A stretch of DNA of 64,000 nt. It comes from Microbacterium proteolyticum (lineage in GTDB: Bacteria; Actinomycetota; Actinomycetes; Actinomycetales; Microbacteriaceae). Made by a program: the position numbers and the translations under genes. Where the stretch lies: contig NZ_CP121274.1 of assembly GCF_029639405.1 (NCBI RefSeq), positions 62,001 to 126,000 on the forward strand, read 5' to 3'. Positions 9,113 through 18,286 of this stretch are shown here, one piece after another. The stretch's first letter is position 1; every line of letters starts with the position of its first letter. The notes beneath the pieces were generated by a model. That model worked only from the letters and a program-made list of their open reading frames with translations. It ran no database searches and was not told where the DNA came from.

Positions 9113-9135
9113 GTCCCGGTATCCCCGATTGGGAC
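9113..9135. promoter_or_regulatory. Short dyad in the divergent permease promoter region
   Basis: GTCCC and GGGAC flank 13 bases between the two divergent permease genes, with a further partial match at ACCGGAC just beyond. Position suits an IclR operator shared by both promoters, but the arms are short and chance occurrence in GC-rich DNA is possible. Confidence 0.25.
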
Positions 9136-9248
9136 ACCGGACCCGCGAGTGTCTCAGTCGCGGTGCGGGCACTTTCACCTCGGCCACATCGGGCCGCAAC
9201 GCCGCGGGAGGAACCTCGAGAACCACACCCGAACCGAAAGGCACAGAC

Positions 9249-10721
9249 ATGACCCAGCTCGAATCGAAGGGCACCGCCGACGCGCCGTCGCGGACCCTGC
9301 GCGGCTCCCTGGGCGTCACGGCGATCGTCTTCATGGTGGTCGCCGCCGCCTCACCGCTCACCGTCGTCGGCGGGGCCGCGCCTCTCGGCATCCTGATCGG
9401 AAACGGCGCGGGGTTCCCGAGCCTGTACGCGATCAGCGCCGTCATCCTGCTGTTCTTCTCGGTCGGGTTGGCCGCGATGACCCGCCACGTCCCGCGACCC
9501 GGCGCCTTCTTCACGTACATCGGCTACGGCCTGGGGCGTCCGTCCGGGCTGGCCGCGGCGTGGACGGCGATGCTCACCTACACGACCATCCAGGTCTCGG
9601 TGTACGGCTACATCGGCTACCTGCTGGAGATCACCGTCGTCTCCCTCGGCGGTCCCGACCTGGCCTGGTGGCTGTACGCGCTCGCGGTCGTCGGGCTCGT
9701 CGGCATCCTGGGCTACCGGCACATCGACCTCTCGAGCAAGGTGCTCGGCGTGCTCCTGGTGGCCGAGGTCGCGATCGTGCTCGCGTTGGTGGCGGCCGTC
9801 ATGATCGACGGCGGACCCGAGGGCCTGAGCGCGGCGCCGTTCGAGCCCGCCAACGTCCTCAGCGGCTCGCCCGGCGTCGGCTTGATGTTCGCGATCGCCG
9901 CGTTCATCGGGTTCGAGGCCACCGCGATCTTCCGCGACGAGGCGCGCGACCCCGACCGCACGATCCCTCGCGCCACCTACGTCGCGGTGATCGGCATCGG
10001 CGTCTTCTACACGCTGGCCTCGTGGGGTCTCGTGATGGCCTGGGGTCCCGGCGGGATCATGGAGGCCGCCGCCGATCCCGGCACCCTGATGCTCCGCACC
10101 GTCGCGATCTACCTCGGCAGCGTCGGCGAGATCATCGTCAACGTCCTGCTGCTGACCTCGATGTTCGCGTGCGTCCTGTCCTTCCACAACGTGCTCACCC
10201 GCTATCAGCACGCGATGTCGAGCGCGGGAGTCCTCCCCGACCGCCTCGCCGGTGTCCACGCGCGTCACCTGTCACCGCACGCCTCCTCCGTCGCCCAGAC
10301 GGTGACCGCCGCGGTTCTCACCGCCGTCTTCGCGGTGCTGAACCTCGACCCGCTGCTGCAGGTGTTCACGTGGTTCGCCGGCGTGGCGACCCTCGCGATC
10401 GCGCTGCTGATGGCCGTCACCTCGATCGCCGTGATCGTGTACTTCGCCCGCAACCGCGCCGACCGGCGCGTGTGGAACACCGTCGTCGCCCCCGCGTTGG
10501 GCTTCGTCGGTCTGCTGGCTTCGGCGGTGATCATCGTCGTCTACTTCCCGATCATGGTCGGCGACATGGATGCCACGGGCGCACCGACCTTCGGGGCGGT
10601 GACGTGGTCGCTCCTGGCACTGGTCGCTGCCTTCCCGGTCTTCGGGTACGTCCAGGCTGCGTGGATCCGTCGCCGTCGCCCCGCGGCCTACGCCAAGCTC
10701 ACCGACGCCATCGCCGGCTGA
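9249..10721 (+). CDS. APC-superfamily permease, probably for the amine oxidase substrate
   Basis: 490-aa membrane permease from ATG 9249, placed after the GAACCGAAAGGC ribosome-site region; longer upstream frames are not family-like. About 12 hydrophobic spans are visible; SLGVTAIVFMVVAAASPLTV is the first, and FIGFEATAIFRDEARDPDRT is the characteristic APC motif after helix 6. It ends 38 bp before the copper amine oxidase and is probably co-transcribed with it, so uptake of a primary amine such as phenylethylamine, tyramine or histamine is the best inference. It is distinct in sequence from the divergent permease at 7561-9045. Confidence 0.88.
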   Translation: MTQLESKGTADAPSRTLRGSLGVTAIVFMVVAAASPLTVVGGAAPLGILIGNGAGFPSLYAISAVILLFFSVGLAAMTRHVPRPGAFFTYIGYGLGRPSGLAAAWTAMLTYTTIQVSVYGYIGYLLEITVVSLGGPDLAWWLYALAVVGLVGILGYRHIDLSSKVLGVLLVAEVAIVLALVAAVMIDGGPEGLSAAPFEPANVLSGSPGVGLMFAIAAFIGFEATAIFRDEARDPDRTIPRATYVAVIGIGVFYTLASWGLVMAWGPGGIMEAAADPGTLMLRTVAIYLGSVGEIIVNVLLLTSMFACVLSFHNVLTRYQHAMSSAGVLPDRLAGVHARHLSPHASSVAQTVTAAVLTAVFAVLNLDPLLQVFTWFAGVATLAIALLMAVTSIAVIVYFARNRADRRVWNTVVAPALGFVGLLASAVIIVVYFPIMVGDMDATGAPTFGAVTWSLLALVAAFPVFGYVQAAWIRRRRPAAYAKLTDAIAG

Positions 10722-10759
10722 CCCTCCTCCGTTCCCGCCCGCTCCACCAGGAAGACACT

Positions 10760-12748
10760 ATGACCCTCACCGATCCCGCCGTCGCAGCCTTCACCGCCCC
10801 CGCGGCCCCCGCTCACCCGCTCGCGTCGCTCACGCCCGCCGAGATCACCGCCGTCCACACGATCGTCGCCGGCCTCGACGGGGTCGACGAGGCCACGCGC
10901 TTCGCCTACGTCGGTCTCGAAGAGGCCGCCAAGGGCGAGGTGCTGGCGTGGGAGCGCGGCGACGCCCCCGCCCCCGAGCGCCGCGCCCGCGTGCAGCTGC
11001 TGAACCTGCGCACCGCCCACTCGCTCGACCTCGTCGTCTCGCTCGCCACCGGCGCGGTGCTGCGGACGACCGAACTCGACGGTTCGGACGGGCAGCTCCC
11101 GATCCTGGATGCCGAGTTCGAGGAGGTCGGCGTCATCGCGAACGAGGACGCGGCCTGGGTCGCCGCCCTCGCCGCGCGCGGACTCACCACCGACGACGTC
11201 GTGCTGGTCCCGCTGTCTGCAGGGCACTACGGGTTCGAGAACGAGGTGGGCCGCCGCATCCTGCGCACCTTCGCCTTCCGTCAGGACCACCCCGCCGACC
11301 ACCCGTGGGCGCACCCGGTGGACGGGCTCACCGCCTACATCGACGTCGCCGCCCGATCGGTGATCGAGATCATCGACACCCCCGGGTTCACGGTGCCCGA
11401 GACCCACGGCAACTTCGACGACCCCGAACTGCAGGGCCCGCCGCTGGAGGGGCTGAAGCCCATCGTCATCACGCAGCCCGAGGGATCGAGCTTCACCGTC
11501 GACGACGAGCACGTCACGTGGGGCGAGTGGGATCTGCGCATCGGCTTCGACACCCGCGAGGGGCTCATCCTCCGCCAGCTGTCCTTCGCCGGTCGCCCGG
11601 TGATGTACCGAGGGTCGATCAGCGAGATGGTTGTGCCCTACGCCGACCCCGCGCCGAACCGCTTCTGGCAGAACTACTTCGACACAGGCGAATACCTCTT
11701 CGGCCGGTACACGAACGAGCTCGAGCTCGGCTGCGACTGCGTCGGCGACATCACCTACGTCGACGCGGTGCTGTCGGACGAGAACGGGATGCCGCGCACC
11801 ATCCGCAACGCCGTGTGCATGCACGAGGAGGACTTCGGCTCCCTGTGGAAGCACACCGACATCTTCACCGGGTCCAGCGAGGTCCGCCGTGCCCGCCGGC
11901 TCGTCATCTCGTTCTTCACCACTGTCGGCAACTACGACTACGGGTTCTACTGGTACCTCTACCTCGACGGCACGATCGAGTGCGAGGCCAAGCTCACCGG
12001 CATCCTGTTCACCTCCGCCTACCCGGGCGAGGGCTACCCCTTCGCGTCCGAGGTCGCCCCGGGTCTGGGTGCGCCGTACCACCAGCACCTCTTCTCCGCG
12101 CGGCTGGACATGACCGTCGACGGCGTCGCCAACGTCGTGAACGAGATCGACGCGGTGCGCCTGCCGATCTCGGCCGAGAACCCCGCCGGCAACGCCTTCA
12201 CCAAGAAGGTGACGCCGATCGCGTCGGAGAAGGTGTCGGGTCGCGTCGCCGACGGCGCGGTCAACCGCGTCTGGCAGATCGCCTCGACCGAGAAGACCAC
12301 CGAGCGCGGTCAGGCGACCTCCTACGTCCTCTTCCCCACCGAGACGCCCGTGCTGCTCGCCGACGAGACCTCGTCGATCGCGGCCCGCGCCGCGTTCGCG
12401 ACGAAGAACCTCTTCGTCACCAAGTACGACCCGGCAGAGCGCTACGCCGCGGGCGACTTCGTGAACCAGCACCCCGGGGGTGCCGGCATCCCGGACTTCA
12501 TCGCGGGGGACGAGCCTCTCGTCGGCGAGGACGTCGTGCTCTGGCACACGTTCGGGCTCACCCACTTCCCGCGCAACGAGGACTGGCCGGTCATGCCGAT
12601 GGACTACGCCAAGTTCACGCTCAAGCCGTACAACTTCTTCGAGCGAAACCCCGTGCTGAACGTGCCGGCGCCCGTGAACACGCACTGCGCGCCCGCGTCG
12701 CACCCCGACGCGCACGGCGAGGCGTCGGCATCCGGATGCCACTGCTGA
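10760..12748 (+). CDS. Copper-containing primary amine oxidase (TPQ enzyme)
   Basis: Oxidises primary amines to aldehydes with release of ammonia and hydrogen peroxide. 662 aa. All key residues are present: the topaquinone precursor Tyr392 in TVGNYD, the catalytic base Asp308 in WQNYFDTGEY, and copper ligands His441 and His443 (HQH) plus His602 (LTHFPRNEDWP). From remembered numbering each is offset by exactly +10 from the Arthrobacter globiformis phenylethylamine oxidase residues, implying near-gapless alignment over the catalytic part. The C-terminus is Cys/His-rich (HCAPASHPDAHG, GCHC), a longer version of the short His/Cys tail known in that enzyme. No signal peptide, so cytoplasmic. Its permease precedes it and a small membrane protein follows 4 bp later. 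Confidence 0.97.
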   Translation: MTLTDPAVAAFTAPAAPAHPLASLTPAEITAVHTIVAGLDGVDEATRFAYVGLEEAAKGEVLAWERGDAPAPERRARVQLLNLRTAHSLDLVVSLATGAVLRTTELDGSDGQLPILDAEFEEVGVIANEDAAWVAALAARGLTTDDVVLVPLSAGHYGFENEVGRRILRTFAFRQDHPADHPWAHPVDGLTAYIDVAARSVIEIIDTPGFTVPETHGNFDDPELQGPPLEGLKPIVITQPEGSSFTVDDEHVTWGEWDLRIGFDTREGLILRQLSFAGRPVMYRGSISEMVVPYADPAPNRFWQNYFDTGEYLFGRYTNELELGCDCVGDITYVDAVLSDENGMPRTIRNAVCMHEEDFGSLWKHTDIFTGSSEVRRARRLVISFFTTVGNYDYGFYWYLYLDGTIECEAKLTGILFTSAYPGEGYPFASEVAPGLGAPYHQHLFSARLDMTVDGVANVVNEIDAVRLPISAENPAGNAFTKKVTPIASEKVSGRVADGAVNRVWQIASTEKTTERGQATSYVLFPTETPVLLADETSSIAARAAFATKNLFVTKYDPAERYAAGDFVNQHPGGAGIPDFIAGDEPLVGEDVVLWHTFGLTHFPRNEDWPVMPMDYAKFTLKPYNFFERNPVLNVPAPVNTHCAPASHPDAHGEASASGCHC

Positions 12749-12752
12749 GGCG

Positions 12753-13247
12753 ATGAGCGAGACCCTCCACCTGTGGGCGGTCGCCCCCGCCGCGATCGGG
12801 ATGTGCTGTCTGGCCGCCGATCGCGCGCGGGTGCGACCGCCCGAGGTCGTGGCGGCGGCGGTCATGCTGCTGGCGATGCTGGATGCCGCCGTGTTCGGCG
12901 TGGTCGCGCCGGTGTACTGGACGGCGCTGCTGCTCGCGGCGGCCGTGGGCCTGGCGATCTGGCGCCGACCGCGCCAGCGGCGCGTCCCGCGGGTGCCCGC
13001 GCTGATGACGCTGCACACGACGCTCGGCATGGTCGTCATGGCCGGGCTGCAGATCGCGATGGGCGCACACGCGAGCGCCCCGGAGCACGCGCACGGACTC
13101 TCCCTCGCGCCCGTGCTCGCCGGGGCGGCGGTCGGCTACGGCGTGCTGTCGTTCACCGCGATCAGGCGGATGCCGGCGCGCCTCGACCGGGCGCAGATCG
13201 GCGCGATGGCGGCATCCGTCGCGCTCATGGCCGTGGCGATGGTGTGA
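12753..13247 (+). CDS. Small integral membrane protein in the amine oxidase operon
   Basis: 164 aa with about five predicted membrane segments (for example LHLWAVAPAAIGMCCLAA and VVAAAVMLLAMLDAAVFGVV). The ATG at 12753 lies four bases after the amine oxidase stop, so translation is probably coupled. A His-containing region (LMTLHTTLGMV, then GAHASAPEHAHGL) sits between helices 3 and 4. I do not recognise a named family. The polytopic, Met/His-rich layout resembles small membrane proteins found with copper enzymes; a role in copper supply to the oxidase is possible but speculative. It ends at a strong bidirectional terminator. Confidence 0.75.
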   Translation: MSETLHLWAVAPAAIGMCCLAADRARVRPPEVVAAAVMLLAMLDAAVFGVVAPVYWTALLLAAAVGLAIWRRPRQRRVPRVPALMTLHTTLGMVVMAGLQIAMGAHASAPEHAHGLSLAPVLAGAAVGYGVLSFTAIRRMPARLDRAQIGAMAASVALMAVAMV

Positions 13248-13291
13248 CCGCGGCTGGGAGCACCGCCCGGGGAGCGGAGGAGGAACCGTTG

Positions 13292-13324
13292 AGGGAGGAC
13301 GAATCCGCAGTATTCGTCCTCCCT
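13292..13324. terminator. Bidirectional rho-independent terminator
   Basis: A perfect 13-bp stem, AGGGAGGACGAAT (13292-13304) with ATTCGTCCTCCCT (13312-13324), closes a 7-base loop and is followed by TTCC. It lies between the convergent amine operon and GH38 gene and can serve both. Confidence 0.85.
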
Positions 13325-13395
13325 TTCCCGAACGTCCTCCCGGGTCGACGCGATCAGCCCGTCCCAGCCCACCCCGACCACCCGCGGGGAGGCGA

Positions 13396-16300
13396 TCAGC
13401 GCTTCAGACGCAGCGTCACCAGCTGGAACGGACGCAGGGTGAGCTCGACCGCCCCGCCCGACACGCTCGACACCGCGGCGGCATCGACCTCGCGCTCCAG
13501 CAGGTCGGTCTCGGCCACGGCCGTGACCTCGAAGCCCGCGTGGAGTGTCGTGGACTGCCGCTCCCCCAGCGCCTCATACAGGCGCACGATGACGTCTCCC
13601 GAACCGTCGTGGGCGAGCTTGACGGACTCCACGACGATGCCGTCGCGATCGAGCGCGACCAGCGGCGCGACGTCTCCGGCCCCCTCGATCACACGAAGGG
13701 GAAGGTTGGTCCGGTACCCCTCGGTCACCGCGTCGGCCACGTCGGCGCCCACGACGATGCCCACCTCGAGGCGGTGCGCGCCCTGATCCTGCTGAGGATC
13801 GGGGAACAGCGCCCCGCGGATGATCGACAGGCGCACCAGCGAGGACGTTCCGCCGCCCCGACGCGCGTGCCGGGTGATGTCGTGCCCGTAGGTCGAGTCG
13901 TTCGTCACAGCCACCCCGAATCCGGGTTCGGCGACGCGGACCCAGCGATGGGCCGCGGTCTCGAAGCGGGCGGCATCCCACGAGGTGTTCGTGTGCGTCG
14001 GACGTGTGATGTGCCCGAACTGGATCTCGGATGCCGCACGGTCTGTGTGCACGTCGACGGGGACGGCCAGCTTCAGCAGCTTCTGCTGCTCGTGCCAGTC
14101 GACGTCGATCGACAGCCGCAGGGTGCGCGCGCCCGCGGCGAGCGCGATGCGGGTGACCAGACGGGAGTCGCCGAAGGCGCGCTCGACCACGATCGCGTCG
14201 CCGTCGATGCGCACCGCATCAGCCGAGTCCAGCGGGGTGACGTGGCGGCGGTAGGTCTCGTCGATGTCCCACGCGTCCCACTGCGTGGGCGTGTCCCGGA
14301 AGAGTTGGAACAGTCCCGCCGCCTGCCCGTCGGGGACGACCTCGCGACCCGAGCCGACCTCGACGAGCGAGATGATGAGCCCCCGGGCGTCGATGACGGC
14401 GTGGATGACCCCGTTGTCCAGTACGTAACCGCCGCCCTCGGAGCGCGGAGCGACGTCGCGCGCGGCCGACGCCGCCGCGATCCCGAGGGCGGGGACGCCC
14501 GAGCGAAGGTGCGGCGCGGCGTTGACGGCGAGCACGCGGTCGCCCTCCCCCGCGAGCGTACGCAGGCTATCGGCGATGATCTGCTCGAGCTCGGCGGCGA
14601 TGGCTTCGTAGTTGCGCTCGGCATCCCGGTGCACCCACGCGATGGACGTGCCGGGCAGAATGTCGTGGAACTGCTGCAGCAGCACGAGCTGCCACAGGCG
14701 GCGGAGGGCCGCCGCGGGGTATTCCACGCCCGCGCGCACCGCGGCGGTCGCGGCCCACAGCTCCGCTTCACGCAGCAGGTGCTCGCTGCGGCGGTTGCCC
14801 TGCTTGGTGCGCAACTGGCTGGTGTAGGTGCCGCGGTGGAACTCCAGGTACAGCTCCCCCGCCCACACCGCCGGGTCGGCGTACTCGGCCTCGGCGGTTT
14901 CGAAGAACGCGCGGGGCGTGGAGTGCACGACTCTCGGCGCCCCCTCGAGCGAGTGCGCGCGCGCGATCGTCGCGGTCATCTCACGGGTGGGGCCGCCGCC
15001 GCCGTCGCCGAAGCCGTAGGGAAGCAGCGACGTGCGGGCGCGACCCTTGTCGGAGAAGTTGCGTTCGGCGTGCGAGAGATCGGCAGCGGTCACCTCGGAG
15101 TTGTACTTGTCGACCGGCGGGAAGTGCGTGAAGATGCGCGAGCCGTCGATGCCCTCCCACTGGAAGGTGTGGTGCGGGATGCGGTTGGTCTCGTTCCACG
15201 AGATCTTCTGCGTGAGGAACCAGCGGGCTCCCGCGGCCTTCATGATCTGCGGCAGGGCACCGCTGTATCCGAACGAGTCGGGCAGCCACACCTCTTCGGT
15301 GTCGATGCCGAACTCCTCCTGGAAGAAGGTCTTCCCCTCGAGGAACTGGCGGGCCATCGCCTCGCCGCCGACCATGTTCGTGTCGGATTCGACCCACATG
15401 CCGCCCACGGGCACGAACCGCCCCTCGGCGACGCGTTCCTTCAGCCGCTCCCAGAGCGCCGGGTAGTGCTCCTTCATCCACGCGAACTGCTGCGCCGACG
15501 AACTGGCGAAGACGAACTCGGGGTCCTCGTCCATGAGCGAGAGGACATTGCTGAACGTGCGCGAGACCTTCCGCGCCGTCTCGCGCACCGGCCACAGCCA
15601 CGCGGAGTCGATGTGGGCGTGCCCGACGGCGTGCAGGACGTGAGCACTGGATGCCGCCGGTGCGGCGAGCAGCGGAGCCAGCACGTCACGGCCGGCCTGG
15701 GCCGTGCCCGCGACGTCGTCGGGATCGACCGCGTCGATCGCGGCATCCATCGCCTCCACCAGCGTCGCGCGGCGCGCGGAGGTCGCGTCGAGTTCCGCGA
15801 TCAGGCCGTGGAGAAGACGGAAGTCCTGCAGCAGTTCCCACACGGCGACGTCGCGCAGACCGAGCGACATCTCGCGAAGCGTATAGAGAGGAGCGTCACC
15901 CGCCGTGGCGAGGTCGCCGAGATGCGTGGGCTCGAAGGTGAAGAGGCTCCCGACGTCGGGGTTCGACGCGGCCTCGACGAGCACGTCGACCCGGCCGTCG
16001 GCGTCGAGGACGGCGGGAGTGGCGTTGTTGAACGGCGAGATGCCCTTGATGGGCGCGCCCTGGCGGTTCCAGATCAACGCTTCGCACTGGAAGCCGCTCT
16101 GCCCGGCCGTGAAACCGAGGTCGACGACGAACTCCGCGACGGTCCCGTTGGGCAGGGCACCCGCCGCGTCGCGCCAGCCGGTGGGGATCTCCCCCGACAC
16201 GGCGAACCAGGTGGTCCCCCACGCGCGCCCCCACGGCGTCCCGATCGCGAAGGGGCGGTACTCGGCATCCCGGGCTGCGGCGAAGGTCACCGGCTCGCCC

Positions 16301-16416
16301 GGGGCCTCCCACGCCGCGATCGTGAGGGGGTGGCGGGCGCGGTAGACGGCGGGGACGAGACGCTCGCGGACGAAGCGGTCGATGCGCATCTCGATGAGCG
16401 CGGTGCGGTCGTGCAT
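13396..16416 (-). CDS. Alpha-mannosidase, glycoside hydrolase family 38
   Basis: 1006 aa, typical of bacterial GH38 enzymes, which retain configuration and hydrolyse alpha-mannosides using a bound zinc. The catalytic domain carries GHAHIDSAWLWP (265-276, zinc ligands His268 and Asp270) and the nucleophile Asp380 in LPDSFGYSG. The C-terminal two-thirds is beta-rich, ending in LRPFQLVTLRLK. No signal peptide, so it acts in the cytoplasm on imported oligosaccharides. It is last in a minus-strand operon, 27 bp after the second ABC permease gene, pointing to alpha-mannosidic oligosaccharides as the transported substrate. Confidence 0.95.
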   Translation of the reverse strand: MHDRTALIEMRIDRFVRERLVPAVYRARHPLTIAAWEAPGEPVTFAAARDAEYRPFAIGTPWGRAWGTTWFAVSGEIPTGWRDAAGALPNGTVAEFVVDLGFTAGQSGFQCEALIWNRQGAPIKGISPFNNATPAVLDADGRVDVLVEAASNPDVGSLFTFEPTHLGDLATAGDAPLYTLREMSLGLRDVAVWELLQDFRLLHGLIAELDATSARRATLVEAMDAAIDAVDPDDVAGTAQAGRDVLAPLLAAPAASSAHVLHAVGHAHIDSAWLWPVRETARKVSRTFSNVLSLMDEDPEFVFASSSAQQFAWMKEHYPALWERLKERVAEGRFVPVGGMWVESDTNMVGGEAMARQFLEGKTFFQEEFGIDTEEVWLPDSFGYSGALPQIMKAAGARWFLTQKISWNETNRIPHHTFQWEGIDGSRIFTHFPPVDKYNSEVTAADLSHAERNFSDKGRARTSLLPYGFGDGGGGPTREMTATIARAHSLEGAPRVVHSTPRAFFETAEAEYADPAVWAGELYLEFHRGTYTSQLRTKQGNRRSEHLLREAELWAATAAVRAGVEYPAAALRRLWQLVLLQQFHDILPGTSIAWVHRDAERNYEAIAAELEQIIADSLRTLAGEGDRVLAVNAAPHLRSGVPALGIAAASAARDVAPRSEGGGYVLDNGVIHAVIDARGLIISLVEVGSGREVVPDGQAAGLFQLFRDTPTQWDAWDIDETYRRHVTPLDSADAVRIDGDAIVVERAFGDSRLVTRIALAAGARTLRLSIDVDWHEQQKLLKLAVPVDVHTDRAASEIQFGHITRPTHTNTSWDAARFETAAHRWVRVAEPGFGVAVTNDSTYGHDITRHARRGGGTSSLVRLSIIRGALFPDPQQDQGAHRLEVGIVVGADVADAVTEGYRTNLPLRVIEGAGDVAPLVALDRDGIVVESVKLAHDGSGDVIVRLYEALGERQSTTLHAGFEVTAVAETDLLEREVDAAAVSSVSGGAVELTLRPFQLVTLRLKR

Positions 16417-16443
16417 GAATTGTTCCTTGTCTGGGGGGACGGG

Positions 16444-17355
16444 TCAGCCCTTGACGGCGCCGGCGAGGGCCGACGTGCCGCCGAGTCCGCGCTGCACGAG
16501 GACGTACAGGCCGAGGACGGGAAGGGAGTAGACGATCGAGTAGGCCGCGAGCTGGCCGTAGGCCACGGCCCCGAACGACCCGAAGAAGTTGAAAATGCTC
16601 ACGGCGGCCGGCTGGTAGTCGGGGCTGAGCAGCAGCACGAAGGGGACGAAGAAGTTCCCCCACGCCTGGATGAACGTGAAGATGAACACCACGGCGATCC
16701 CGGGACGCATGAGCGGGAGGACGATCTGCACCAGGGTGCGCATCGATCCCGCGCCGTCCATCCACGCCGCGTGCTCGAGCTCGACGGGCACGCCGTCCAT
16801 GAAGTTCTTCATCATCCAGATGGCGATCGGCAGAGCACTCGCGGTGAGGAAGAGGATCGTCCCGCCGATGGAGTCGATGAGGTTCAGCTGCACGAAGAGG
16901 CTGTAGACCGGCACCATGATCGCGGTGATCGGAAGGCACGTCCCGAACAGCACCGCGTAGAGGAAGGGCTTGCCCACGCGCATCTTGTACCGCGAGAGCG
17001 GGTAGGCCGCGAGCGAGGCGAGCACGACGGTGGCCACCGCGGTGCCGCCGGCCAGCAGCACGCTGTTCCACAGCGGCAGGAACAGCAGGTCGGGCTTCAT
17101 GACCGCGGCGAAGTTGTCGAGGGTGATCACCTCGGGCATCTTGATCGCGAGCGTCGGCTGCGCGTCGAGCGAGGCCGTGACGAGCCAGATGAGCGGGACG
17201 ATGAACAGGATGCCGACGACGATGAGCAGCGTGTTGCTCAGGACGCGCAGGGCGCGCGTGCGGGGCGACGACAGCGAGGCCTTCGGGCGCTTCGCGGCGC
17301 GCGCCGCCGACCGGGTGCGGCCGGTGACCTCGGGGAGGGTCGTGGTGGCGCTCAT
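16444..17355 (-). CDS. Carbohydrate ABC transporter permease (MalG type)
   Basis: 303 aa from ATG 17355, which overlaps the preceding permease stop by 4 bases; a longer frame exists but is not family-like. Six membrane segments. The EAA loop, contacting the ATPase, reads VELEHAAWMDGAGSMRTLVQ followed by LPLMRPGI. The N-terminus is longer than usual (~35 residues, basic). It forms the channel with the upstream MalF-type permease. No ATPase gene is in the operon, so a shared MsiK-like ATPase elsewhere in the genome is inferred, as is common in actinobacteria. Confidence 0.93.
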   Translation of the reverse strand: MSATTTLPEVTGRTRSAARAAKRPKASLSSPRTRALRVLSNTLLIVVGILFIVPLIWLVTASLDAQPTLAIKMPEVITLDNFAAVMKPDLLFLPLWNSVLLAGGTAVATVVLASLAAYPLSRYKMRVGKPFLYAVLFGTCLPITAIMVPVYSLFVQLNLIDSIGGTILFLTASALPIAIWMMKNFMDGVPVELEHAAWMDGAGSMRTLVQIVLPLMRPGIAVVFIFTFIQAWGNFFVPFVLLLSPDYQPAAVSIFNFFGSFGAVAYGQLAAYSIVYSLPVLGLYVLVQRGLGGTSALAGAVKG

Positions 17356-18284
17356 GACGAGACCTCCTCGCGCAGCGCGCGGACGTAGAAGAACGAGAAG
17401 ACGGCGCCGATGAGGAGCATGATCGTGGCGATGGCCGTGCCGTAGCCCAGCTCGCCGAACTTCAGACCCTGCTGGTAGGCGAGGATCGGCAGCGTCGTGC
17501 TCTTGTTGCCGGGGCCGCCGCCGGTCATGACGAAGATGAGCGTGAAGACCGACAGGGTCTGGAGCGTCACGATCATGGAGTTCGTGCCGATGGTCGAGCG
17601 GATCATCGGGATGGTGACGAGCCACAGTCGCTTGATGCCGCTGGCCCCGTCCATCTCGGCCGCCTCGGTGATCTCCGGCGGCACGTCGGACAGCGCGGCG
17701 GAGTACACCATCATCGAGAAGGCCGTCCCGCGCCAGATGTTGGCGAAGATGACCATGAGCACCGGCATCGTGAAGAGCCAGCTGACGGGCTCAAGCCCGA
17801 AGACCGCGAGGATCGCGTTAAGCGAGCCGTTGTCGCGGAAGAAGGCGTAGGCCGCGAACGCGGCGACGATCTCGGGGAGCACCCAGGCGGTCACCACGAT
17901 CGTGCCGACCACGGCGGTGACGATGCGGTTACCCGAGCGCATCATGAGCGCGAGGGCGAGACCGAGGATGTTCTGACCGATCACGGCCGAGAAGAACACG
18001 AACACAATCGTGTTGATCACCGCGACCGGGAAATCGGGCGCTTTGAAGAGCTGGATGTAGTTGGCGAAACCGATGAACTGCGAGTCGACGGCGGTCGAGC
18101 CCGAGAGCGTGGCGTTGGTGAGCGACCCCCACAGCGACACCAGGATCGGGCCGAGCAGGAAGATCGCCAGCAGCAGAGCTGCGGGAAGGAGCGGGAGCGC
18201 CCGGGCCGACGACCGGAGGCCGCGCGTCTTCACGCGCGACCCCCGGCCGGTTCCGGTCGCCCCGGTCTGAGCCAGGGCGGTCAC
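17352..18284 (-). CDS. Carbohydrate ABC transporter permease (MalF type)
   Basis: 310 aa from the GTG at 18284, two bases after the binding-protein stop. Six membrane spans follow a basic N-terminal tail (RVKTRGLRSSARAL). The EAA loop reads EITEAAEMDGASGIKRLWLV, then IPMIRSTIG. GGGPGNKSTTLPILAYQQG is the usual periplasm-facing conserved segment of sugar permeases. It partners the MalG-type gene overlapping its 3' end. Substrate is inferred as a mannosidic oligosaccharide from the downstream GH38 gene. Confidence 0.93.
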   Translation of the reverse strand: MTALAQTGATGTGRGSRVKTRGLRSSARALPLLPAALLLAIFLLGPILVSLWGSLTNATLSGSTAVDSQFIGFANYIQLFKAPDFPVAVINTIVFVFFSAVIGQNILGLALALMMRSGNRIVTAVVGTIVVTAWVLPEIVAAFAAYAFFRDNGSLNAILAVFGLEPVSWLFTMPVLMVIFANIWRGTAFSMMVYSAALSDVPPEITEAAEMDGASGIKRLWLVTIPMIRSTIGTNSMIVTLQTLSVFTLIFVMTGGGPGNKSTTLPILAYQQGLKFGELGYGTAIATIMLLIGAVFSFFYVRALREEVSS

Positions 18285-18286
18285 GG

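Noticed and set aside
8008..9252. 414-codon plus-strand frame
   Set aside because: Antisense to the APC permease, composition-driven and without family features.
9149..12748. Open frame of about 1200 codons spanning the permease and amine oxidase
   Set aside because: Its first part is Arg-rich and out of frame with the permease; only the part from 10760 is the real amine oxidase.
13540..17388. Very long open frame (about 1280 codons) on the plus strand opposite the GH38 and permease genes
   Set aside because: Arg/Asp/Gly/His-rich with no domain; an artefact of GC-biased third positions of the real minus-strand genes.
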